Shown here: piece by piece, positions 1-6,743 of the stretch
Layout: each line of letters opens with the position of its first letter
How positions within the stretch are numbered: the first letter of the stretch is position 1
Assembly: GCA_021780315.1 (NCBI GenBank)
Contig: JAJXYY010000003.1
Location: 1-64,000 of the forward strand
DNA length: 64,000 nucleotides
DNA from: Acidobacteriota bacterium
Lineage (GTDB): Bacteria > Acidobacteriota > Terriglobia > Terriglobales > Acidobacteriaceae
Direction of reading: 5' to 3'
Notes under the pieces: model-generated
What the model saw: only the letters and a program-made list of their open reading frames with translations
Database searches by the model: none
What the model was told of the DNA's origin: nothing
Program-made: the position numbers and the translations under genes

Positions 1-160
1 GAATGCATATAAGCGGGAAGCACGCTCTAAGATGAGATCTCCCAACCCAAAAGGGAAATGAAGGGCCCAGGAAGACCACCTGGTTGATAGGCTGGAGGTT
101 GAAGTGCAGTAATGCATGTAGCTTACCAGTACTAATCGCCCGTTCGGCTTGTCCATAGAA
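1..160 (+). rRNA. 23S ribosomal RNA, 3' end (partial)
   Basis: The first ~160 bases match the conserved 3' end of bacterial 23S rRNA, including the ACCAGTACTAATCG stretch and the closing strand of the terminal helix near 150-160. The gene begins outside the window. The 5S gene follows after a ~150-base spacer with no tRNA in it. The exact 3' end is approximate. Confidence 0.93.
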
Positions 161-309
161 TTTACTCTGCGCAGTGAAGTCCACTGTTCTGGAGTCATTC
201 AATACAAGCTTTGTAGTTATATCTTTTGGAAACTACGCAACAACGTAACAAACGTCTAAACCCAATCTATTCAGTTGTGGAAGATCGCGAGAGCGATATT
301 TCTAAAGTT

Positions 310-426
<117 letters not shown>

Positions 427-435
427 ATAATACAG

Positions 436-469
436 AGCCCCATTTAGCCTTTGGCTGAGTGGGGCTTTT
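436..469 (+). terminator. Rho-independent terminator of the rRNA operon
   Basis: A 14-base-pair stem (arms 436-449 and 453-466, two G-U pairs) with a short loop is followed by a T run. It sits ten bases after the 5S 3' end. Confidence 0.88.
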
Positions 470-617
470 CTACGTTTGATGGTTGTTTAGCCGTGTTTAG
501 TGCCTAATTGGTGGTGTTTGGTGAGTCGGCTAAGGTGAATGCTGCGTCGGGAGCATACCGACCACGGTGTGTCGCTTGAACGGCTGCATGACTTAGGCCG
601 TATGGGTGGGGGGAAAT

Positions 618-643
618 CCCATGTCTCAAAGGCGAGACATGGG
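618..643. repeat. Perfect inverted repeat, possible REP-like element
   Basis: CCCATGTCTC (618-627) and GAGACATGGG (634-643) form a perfect 10-bp stem with a 6-base loop, flanked by GGGGAAAT and GGCACCC. No T run follows, and no gene ends just before it. Short GC-rich palindromes like this are often dispersed REP-type elements; copy number cannot be judged from one window. It lies in the gene-free stretch 470-894, which otherwise holds only the G-rich repeats at 648-743. Confidence 0.55.
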
Positions 644-647
644 GCAC

Positions 648-743
648 CCAGAGTATGGGGAGAGGTAGATCTGGGCCACCTGCCGCCCGGAGTATGGGAG
701 GTGGTTAGACAGGGGGTGGCCAGAGTTGGGGAGGTGGTCAGAC
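648..743. repeat. Three imperfect G-rich direct repeats
   Basis: Three related units of about 23 bases occur at 648-670, 687-710 and 720-743, each close to CCAGAGTATGGGAGGTGGT followed by AGA. Spacings differ (16 and 9 bases), so this is not a simple tandem array. The block abuts the palindrome at 618-643 and precedes the restriction-enzyme relic. Confidence 0.5.
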
Positions 744-894
744 CTGAGGCTGTCGGCTGCTGGTCTTGCTGGTTTTTGAGGGGTGGAATCTGGTGTTTTT
801 TTTGCGTGGCGTTTGTGGTGGATTGCAGGGGTTTTGTGGTGGATGGTGTGGTATTTGGGTGGACAGCTTGTGGTGAAATGTGTGGTAGACGTGG

Positions 895-1401
895 TCAGTT
901 TTCGGGCTGGGTTTCGGGGTGGGTTTCGGGCTGGGGTGGGGTTGGGGGTGGGGCTGGGGGGAGATTGAGGGTGGGTAGGGTGGCGATGATTTGTTGGGTT
1001 TCGAGGGAGACGGTGATGACCTGGCCGATTAGGCGGAGGATGTATTGGGGGTCGTCGTCACGGTTGGGGTCGTTTACGATGCCGGAGCGCTTGTCGGTGG
1101 AGACCTGGTACTGGTCGATGACCCATTCGAGGGCGGAGCGGTTGCCGAGGCGGTAGTCGAAGGCGGCGGCGGGGATGCCGCGCAGGGTGAGGAAGTCGTT
1201 GTAGCGGAGTTCGGATTTGTCTTTGGAGAGCTTCATGCGCTCAACGCGGAAGGAGACCTCGGCCTTTGGGTCTTCGATCTGTTCGAGTGGGTATTCGGGT
1301 TGCTTTTCGTAGTCGATGTGGAGTTCCATGAGGCGCTTGCCTGCGGCGGCGAAGGCGTGGAAGTCGGGCGGGAAGGGGATGCGGGGGGAGGCGCGGGCCA
1401 T
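895..1401 (-). pseudogene. Type ISP restriction enzyme relic, C-terminal (target recognition) end
   Basis: The 168-residue frame resembles the last ~160 residues of single-chain type ISP restriction-modification enzymes (LlaGI/BceSI class), the target-recognition end. Family-typical stretches are RIPFPPDFHAFAAAG, LRYNDFLTLRGIP, ALEWVIDQYQV and DDPQYILRLIGQVITVS. Family members are about 1500-1600 residues, so almost everything (nuclease, helicase, methylase) is missing in front. Homology starts at about residue 7 (near 1383), and the ATG at 1401 looks fortuitous. The tail is Pro/Thr-rich. The matching N-terminal relic is on the same strand at 3302-3877, with a different R-M system between. 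Unlikely to be functional. Confidence 0.85.
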
Positions 1402-1425
1402 AGGTATCTCACAATTCGCCTACGG
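1398..1425. repeat. Left copy of imperfect direct repeat flanking the R-M cassette
   Basis: CCATAGGTAT (1398-1407) and TTCGCCTACGG (1415-1425) resemble CCCAATAGGGTAT (3358-3370) and TTTCGCCTCCG (3371-3381), in the same order and orientation, at the two edges of the inserted restriction-modification cassette. The similarity is imperfect and the internal spacing differs, so it may be chance. Confidence 0.35.
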
Positions 1426-1542
1426 AATTCTTCGCTTGTTTCGCGCGAAGGATGTTTCCTGCCAGGTTTAGCTTAATTGCACTCTGAAGTTGGTACAGTG
1501 AGAGTGTAGATAGTTACGGCACCCAAGAGGAGAAATCATTTC

Positions 1543-2466
1543 GTGGCGATTCAGCCGATTGCAGAGCTCTTTGGGTTTCCGCCCGCAAGTGAGACCGCAC
1601 AGTCAGCGCGGTACCGGACAAATTGTTTATGTCCATACAACAACAAAGTTCCGAGCTGCACGAAGGATAGCGTAACGAACCCTTTGGGGGTGTGCACGAT
1701 ATTCCATGGAGATAAACTCGCAGTAATTTGCCCGATCCGGCTAAGGCAGGACTGGATGATTGCTGAGCAGGCGGCAGCCTTCTTCTTTCCCCCGGGAACG
1801 CGTTGGACAACCTTGGTGGAGGTTCGTCTGAATGACAAATATGGGAAGTCTGCCGGCAATATCGATTTAGTGCTAGTAGCTTATGACGAAAACGATAAGG
1901 TGACTGACTTTGGGTCTTTGGAAGTCCAAACCGTCTACATCAGCGGCACCCTCCGTAATACTTTCTTCAAGCCTTTGATGGAGGACCGGACGGAATACCT
2001 CGCGACCGACTGGTCCTCCAGTCGGAAGAAAAATCCAAGTCCAGATTACTTATCGTCGTCGCGTAAACGACTTGCACCTCAGATGATATTCAAAGGCGGA
2101 ATATTGAAGTCGTGGAGGCGCAAGCAGGCGGTAGCGGTTCACAGTGCCTTTTATGCGACGCTGCCAAAGCTACGGCAGGTTTCCAAAGATCGCGCGGACC
2201 TTGCATGGCTTATTTACGATCTGGAGTTTGATGTGCGGGATAACAGATATAACCTGAAACATACGCGCACCGTGTACACAGAGTTCAAGTCCGCCCTCAA
2301 TTCGATTACGGTTTCAAAACCAGGTCCGGTTGATGAATTCCTCCTGACGCTTCAGGCAAAGCTTGATAAAAAGCTTGGGGGTGCAAGTTCGGATCAGTTG
2401 TCAGACATGCCCTCTGACGTGCCTGCTGATGAACCGGACATCCTAGACGACCTCGAAAATCTGTAG
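1543..2466 (+). CDS. NotI-like type II restriction endonuclease
   Basis: A 307-residue protein that I place in the NotI endonuclease family. Residues 28-51 hold four cysteines (C28, C30, C39, C51) in the pattern of NotI's metal-binding fold, with PLGVC typical of the family. The nuclease core is visible as D108 (in GNIDLVL) followed by E127-V-Q129 (in GSLEVQTVY), matching the Asp...Glu-x-Gln site known for NotI. It is shorter than NotI (about 380 residues), and the C-terminal ~30 residues are acidic. The GTG start is preceded by AGAGGAG with 10-base spacing. A 6-bp inverted repeat (1430-1435/1445-1450) lies upstream. The methyltransferase follows after 14 bases. The DNA is visibly richer in A/T than its neighbours, suggesting transfer. 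Confidence 0.85.
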   Translation: MAIQPIAELFGFPPASETAQSARYRTNCLCPYNNKVPSCTKDSVTNPLGVCTIFHGDKLAVICPIRLRQDWMIAEQAAAFFFPPGTRWTTLVEVRLNDKYGKSAGNIDLVLVAYDENDKVTDFGSLEVQTVYISGTLRNTFFKPLMEDRTEYLATDWSSSRKKNPSPDYLSSSRKRLAPQMIFKGGILKSWRRKQAVAVHSAFYATLPKLRQVSKDRADLAWLIYDLEFDVRDNRYNLKHTRTVYTEFKSALNSITVSKPGPVDEFLLTLQAKLDKKLGGASSDQLSDMPSDVPADEPDILDDLENL

Positions 2467-2480
2467 TGAAGCAGGCCTAA

Positions 2481-3365
2481 ATGAATCTCTTCGCGAACGC
2501 CGAAATTGAGACCCAATCCGACAAGATCGTAAATGTTGCTTCCGTCCCACAACGGAGTCCTTTTAGGTACCCCGGAGGTAAAACTTGGCTTGTACCGGTT
2601 GCTAGAAAATGGCTAAAGTCTCGTAAGGTAAGGGAACTGGTCGAGCCCTTCGCAGGTGGTGGGATTATCAGTCTCACAGCTGCATTTGAGCAATTAGCGG
2701 ACCGTGTGACCATGGTCGAATTTGATAATCAAGTGGCTGCTGTTTGGGAGACGATACTCAACGGTGGCAATCAACGGCTCGCAGATCGGATTGTTGGGTT
2801 TGAAATGACTGCAGAGAGCGTAATGTCTGTTCTGTCACAGACTGACATGTCGCGTGAAGAACTGGCTTTCCAAACGATTCTACGCAATCGGGTTAATCAC
2901 GGCGGGATACTCGCACCTGGAAGCGGTTTGCTGAAGCATGGCGAGAATGGCAAGGGCCTAAAGTCCCGATGGTATGCGGATACGCTCTACAAACGGATCG
3001 TACTCATAGGCCATGTTCGAGACGCAATTCGATTTATACACGGTGATGGCATGGAAGTCCTGCGCGAGTATCGCGAGAGCGTCGATACTTGTTTTTTCAT
3101 CGACCCGCCCTACACCGCGGCTGGAAAAAAAGCTGGCAAACGGCTTTACGCTCATAGTGAGCTAGATCATGAACTACTTTTCAAGCTAGCGGCTGATCTA
3201 CGCGGCGACTTTCTGATGACCTACGATAACGCTCAGGGGGTCGAGGATTTGGCCCGCAAGCACAATTTCGACATGCAACTCGTTGGGATGAAAAACACTC
3301 ATCATGCTGAAATGACAGAGTTATTGATAAGTCGGGATTTAGATTGGGTTCGTCGCGCCCAATAG
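2481..3365 (+). CDS. DNA N6-adenine methyltransferase, D12 class (modification partner)
   Basis: A 294-residue D12-class (Dam-like) adenine methyltransferase that transfers methyl from SAM to adenine N6. Diagnostic stretches are FRYPGGK (28-34, SAM pocket), EPFAGGG (55-61, motif I), the acidic VEFDN (motif II) and IDPPYT (207-212, catalytic DPPY). It lies 14 bases after the NotI-like gene in the same direction, so it should be the protective partner. Its end overlaps, on the opposite strand, the open frame of the N-terminal type ISP relic. NotI's own site (GCGGCCGC) contains no adenine, so this pair presumably recognises another sequence. Length and motifs look intact. Confidence 0.93.
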   Translation: MNLFANAEIETQSDKIVNVASVPQRSPFRYPGGKTWLVPVARKWLKSRKVRELVEPFAGGGIISLTAAFEQLADRVTMVEFDNQVAAVWETILNGGNQRLADRIVGFEMTAESVMSVLSQTDMSREELAFQTILRNRVNHGGILAPGSGLLKHGENGKGLKSRWYADTLYKRIVLIGHVRDAIRFIHGDGMEVLREYRESVDTCFFIDPPYTAAGKKAGKRLYAHSELDHELLFKLAADLRGDFLMTYDNAQGVEDLARKHNFDMQLVGMKNTHHAEMTELLISRDLDWVRRAQ

Positions 3366-3877
3366 GGTATTTTCGCCTCCGTTTTGCAGAAAAACCTTAC
3401 GGCATCCTTCCAGTCGGGGATGTCGGGCTGCTGGTGGTCGAAGAAGAGCTGGAGGAGTTCGACGAGCTTTTCGGGAGCGGTGATGGGTTCGTCGAAGGCG
3501 ATGCGGTTGTCCTGGTAGAGGACGGCGTGGGTGGGGGATTGGAAGAGGGTGTTGACGATGGGGTAGCCCTTGTCGCGCTTTTTGCGGATTTCGAGGGCGA
3601 GGTCGTCGGCGGTGTCCTTGGCCTCCCAGATGCCGTGCTGGAGGGTGAACTTGTCTACCAATGCGCCGTCGGCGCGGAGTGGTTGCTTATTCGTTCCTTT
3701 GAAGTGGAACTCTTCGACGAGGTGCCAGTCGTAGGGGGAGCAGCAGCGCTTGAGGAGGTCGGCGAAGGCGGAGCGGGTGTTGCCCTCGGTGTGGTGGCCG
3801 CCGTGGGCGAACTGGGCGAGGGCTGCGTAGTATGCCTTGACGGGTGCGTGGGTGGGCTTTAGCGGGAAGGTGCTCAT
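3302..3877 (-). pseudogene. Type ISP restriction enzyme relic, N-terminal nuclease domain
   Basis: Residues 1-163 match the N-terminus of type ISP restriction-modification enzymes: the start FPLKPTHAPVKAYYAAL, then a PD-(D/E)xK nuclease with D70 (RADGALVD) and E85-A-K87 (GIWEAKDTADDL), then LFQSPTHAVLYQD. Homology stops near residue 163 (about 3389), just past the stop codon of the inserted methyltransferase. The remaining ~28 residues are simply antisense of that gene. It pairs with the C-terminal relic at 895-1401 on the same strand, so both derive from one ~1600-residue gene whose middle was lost. The natural ATG at 3877 is kept, so a solitary nuclease domain could be made, but helicase, methylase and recognition domains are gone. 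Confidence 0.85.
3358..3381. repeat. Right copy of imperfect direct repeat flanking the R-M cassette
   Basis: Counterpart of 1398-1425. It spans the methyltransferase stop codon and the point where type ISP homology resumes, which is where a recombination junction is expected. Similarity is limited to about 20 positions. Confidence 0.35.
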
Positions 3878-4174
3878 GGGCGCTTACTTGCAGGGTACGC
3901 TAGTTTGGGGCGTGGGGGAGGTGTGCTTTGTGGATACCGACCGATCGCGAGGGCGAGGATGAGCTGTAGACGATGAGTTGGGTGGCTGGGGGGAGAATTC
4001 GGGGGTGGGCGGCTACCGTATGGTGGGGGAGCGTAGTCTTATCAACGTTGATGGTGTGGCATGTGTTGGATTGGATGTGGATGAATACGGTGTTCGGTTG
4101 GGCTGCTGCGTGTGATTGGGGTTGCGTGAGCGTGTGATCGATCGAAGATCGTTTTTCTGAACCTGGTACGGCTG
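3878..4174. other. Intergenic region between relic and 490-residue gene
   Basis: No convincing gene, RNA or repeat is seen here. The stretch is G/T-rich on the plus strand and presumably carries the promoters of the flanking genes; if the downstream gene starts at the TTG at 4241 the gap is longer. Confidence 0.5.
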
Positions 4175-5647
4175 GTGTTGGTTCTGCTGGGGAACGTCTG
4201 GTCCGGGCACAACGCACAGGTTGTTGCGAGGTATACCTTGTTGCCTTCGATTGAAGAAGATGTTCGTCCGAAGTTGAGCACAGCGCAGAAGGCTTTGCGG
4301 GTGAATCTGGATGAGGCTCGTTATGGGACTTTTGCGGAGATAGGCGCTGGGCAGGAGGTGGCGCGGTGGTTTTTCAAAGTGGGCGCGGCGGCGGGCACGA
4401 TCTCGAAGTCGATGTCGGCGTATGACATGACGGTGAGCGATGCGATCTATGGGCACTGCAAGCGGTATGTTTCGCGGGAGCGATTGCAGAGCATGCTGGA
4501 CTACGAGCACACGCTGAATATTGAACGGCTGAGTTCTACGCGTGGGGACAGCACGTCGTTTTTTACATTTGCGGATACGGTTTCGGCGCGGAATTTTGCG
4601 GGGACGAATGAGTGTCATGGGTGGATGGGGATCAAGTACCAGGTGTATCCGCGGGATGACGACAGCCAGATTATTCTGCATGTGCGGATGCTGGACCATG
4701 AGAATGCACACCAGCAGCAGGCGTTGGGGGTGGTGGGGGTGAACCTGTTGTATGCGGCTTTTTTTCTGGATCACAAGCCGCATCTGATTCTGGAGTCGCT
4801 GCTGGACAGCTTGACGACTGCGCGGATCGAGATCGACATGATCGAGTTTTCGGGGATGGCGTTTCGGCATGTGGATAACCGCGTGATGAGCTTGAAGCTG
4901 GTGCAGTTGGGGCTGAGCGGGGCGGCGATGTTTGGGCCGTCGGGGGAGGTGTTGCAGCCGTCGGAGGTGCTGCACAAGCGTCCGATCCTGGTGCAGCGGG
5001 GGAGTTTTCGTCCGGTGACGAAGGTGAATATCGATATGTTGCAGTCTGCGAGCCAGCAGTTTGGGACGGAGCTGGGCACGGGAGTGGCGGTGGAGTTGAT
5101 GGAGATCACGATGCACAATCTGCTGATGGAGGGGAAGGTGAATCTGAATGATTTTCTTGCCCGGGTGGATGTGCTGGCAGCAGTGGGCAAGACGGTGATG
5201 ATCTCGGATTATTTTGAGTACTATCGGCTGGCGGCGTACCTGACGCGATATACGACGGAGCCGATTGCGTTGACGATGGGGATTCCTAGCCTGAAGGATC
5301 TGTTCAGCGAGCAGTACTACTCGGGGCTGGAGGGGGGGATACTGGAGGCGTTTGGGAAGCTGTTTACGAAGGACCTGCGGATTTATGTGTATCCGTATCA
5401 AGATCCGGCGACGGGGGAGGTGGTGCGGGTGGATACGGTGGAGATACCGGAGAACCTCCGGCACTTGTATCGGCACCTGGTGGAGCGGGGGAGTATTCGG
5501 CAGTTGGAGAGCTTTGATGCGGGGATATTGTCGATTTTTTCGCGGGATGTGCTGCGGCGGATCAAAGAGCATGATGACCGGTGGCACGAGATGGTTCCGG
5601 AGGCGGTGGCTGCGGTGATTCGGGAGCGGCACTTCTTCGGGTATTAG
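4175..5647 (+). CDS. Conserved protein of unknown function (~480 residues)
   Basis: I recognise this as a conserved family seen in acidobacteria and other environmental bacteria (core beginning KALRVNLDEARYGTFAEIGA, later SAYDMTVSDAIYG and the C-terminal IRERHFFG), but I know no established function. Some relatives carry labels such as nicotinate-nucleotide adenylyltransferase; I see no HxGH nucleotidyl-transfer motif supporting that. There is no signal peptide or clear membrane segment, so it is probably cytoplasmic. The GTG at 4175 adds ~33 residues before the conserved part. A TTG at 4241 with GCGAGG nine bases upstream is a better start by context. The secreted SAM-hydrolase-like gene follows on the same strand after ~70 bases. 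Confidence 0.8.
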   Translation: MLVLLGNVWSGHNAQVVARYTLLPSIEEDVRPKLSTAQKALRVNLDEARYGTFAEIGAGQEVARWFFKVGAAAGTISKSMSAYDMTVSDAIYGHCKRYVSRERLQSMLDYEHTLNIERLSSTRGDSTSFFTFADTVSARNFAGTNECHGWMGIKYQVYPRDDDSQIILHVRMLDHENAHQQQALGVVGVNLLYAAFFLDHKPHLILESLLDSLTTARIEIDMIEFSGMAFRHVDNRVMSLKLVQLGLSGAAMFGPSGEVLQPSEVLHKRPILVQRGSFRPVTKVNIDMLQSASQQFGTELGTGVAVELMEITMHNLLMEGKVNLNDFLARVDVLAAVGKTVMISDYFEYYRLAAYLTRYTTEPIALTMGIPSLKDLFSEQYYSGLEGGILEAFGKLFTKDLRIYVYPYQDPATGEVVRVDTVEIPENLRHLYRHLVERGSIRQLESFDAGILSIFSRDVLRRIKEHDDRWHEMVPEAVAAVIRERHFFGY

Positions 5648-5715
5648 GGGGGGGCGGCGGTGGTGGGGCGCGGCGGTTGGTTAGTATGGAGAGCATCACT
5701 TTACTTTGATGGGGG

Positions 5716-6693
5716 ATGATCTCTGTGGCGTTTCGTTATGGTGTGATGGGCAAGTGGGTGGCGTGTGTTGCGCTGGGTGCAATGGTGTTGGTGCAGGGTG
5801 CGATGGGTATGGCGCAGACTGCGGAGCATGGGGGCAGTGGGGCGGTGGCAGAACGTCCGGTGGCACAGCGTCCGGTGGCATTGCGGACGATTGCGTTTAT
5901 GACGGACTTCGACGTGAAGGACGATGCGGTGGGGATCTGCCGGGCGGTGATGGAGGGCGTGGCTCCGGGGGTGCGGATCTTCGATATTACGCATGAGGTG
6001 ACGCCGTTCGATATTGCGGAGGGAGCACGGTTTCTGGCTGGGTCGGCGCCTTATTTTGCGAAGGATGCGGTGTTTGTGGTGGTGATCGATCCTACGGTGG
6101 GGAGCACGCGAAAGGCGATTATTGCGAAGTCGAAGCGAGGTCAGTATTTTGTGCTGCCGGACAATGGGCTGCTGACGCTGGTGCAGGACCGCGACGGGAT
6201 TGAGGCAGTGCGGGAGATTACGAATCCGGAGTGGATGATTGGCGCGAAGACGTCGTCGACGTTCCATGGGCGGGATATTTTTTCTCCGGCGGGGGCGCAT
6301 CTGGCGCGTGGGGATGACTGGACGACGGCGGGGCCGGAGGTTCCGGTGTCGGCGCTGGTGCGGCTGAAGATGAGTTCGGCGGGCATCGATGCGGCGGGGC
6401 TGCATGGTGAGGTGATCGGCACGGATGGGCCGTTTGGGAACCTGGTGCTGAATGTTCCGGGAGAGACGTTTGCCAAGCTGGGGTACCAGGTGGGGGATGT
6501 GGTTCCGGTGACGCTGGGCGGGAAGGCGTATGAGTTTCCGCTGGTGAAGACGTTCAGCGATGTTGCGGTGGGGAAGCCACTGTTTTACATTGACTCGCGT
6601 GGGAGGCTGAGCCTGGGGATCAATCAGCGGGACTTCTCGAAGACGTATGCGGTGTCGAGCGGTGCGGCGATATTGATTCCGAAGAAGCGTTAG
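5716..6693 (+). CDS. SAM hydrolase/SAM-dependent halogenase-fold (DUF62) protein, secreted
   Basis: A 325-residue member of the SAM hydroxide adenosyltransferase family, which in characterised members splits SAM into adenosine and methionine. Family motifs are FMTDFDVKDDAVG (near 60-73), VVVIDPTVGS, LPDNGLLT and FHGRDIFSPAGAH. The N-terminus carries a hydrophobic segment and an Ala-x-Ala-like cleavage region (VLVQGAMGMAQ, residues ~24-34), so it is probably exported. That is odd because SAM is cytoplasmic; its extracellular substrate is unknown. The start could also be the internal ATG at 5746, which leaves the signal segment intact. It stands alone, convergent with the DUF4097 operon. Confidence 0.85.
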   Translation: MISVAFRYGVMGKWVACVALGAMVLVQGAMGMAQTAEHGGSGAVAERPVAQRPVALRTIAFMTDFDVKDDAVGICRAVMEGVAPGVRIFDITHEVTPFDIAEGARFLAGSAPYFAKDAVFVVVIDPTVGSTRKAIIAKSKRGQYFVLPDNGLLTLVQDRDGIEAVREITNPEWMIGAKTSSTFHGRDIFSPAGAHLARGDDWTTAGPEVPVSALVRLKMSSAGIDAAGLHGEVIGTDGPFGNLVLNVPGETFAKLGYQVGDVVPVTLGGKAYEFPLVKTFSDVAVGKPLFYIDSRGRLSLGINQRDFSKTYAVSSGAAILIPKKR

Positions 6694-6743
6694 GGTTGGG
6701 GTGAGGCGCTCGGCGGAGTGGGGTGGCACGTCCGCCGGGCGAG

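Noticed and set aside
539..1156. Open frame of 205 codons on the plus strand
   Set aside because: It is Trp/Gly/Val-rich, antisense to the type ISP relic, and has no recognisable domain or ribosome site.
1477..1511. Promoter for the R-M pair (TTGCAC with a -10 around GTAGAT)
   Set aside because: Spacing between candidate -35 and -10 elements does not fit 16-18 bases, so no promoter is called.
4013..5632. 539-codon minus-strand frame opposite the 490-residue gene
   Set aside because: Translation is dominated by His/Arg/Pro/Gln, typical of antisense to a GC-rich gene; the plus-strand gene has clear family sequence.
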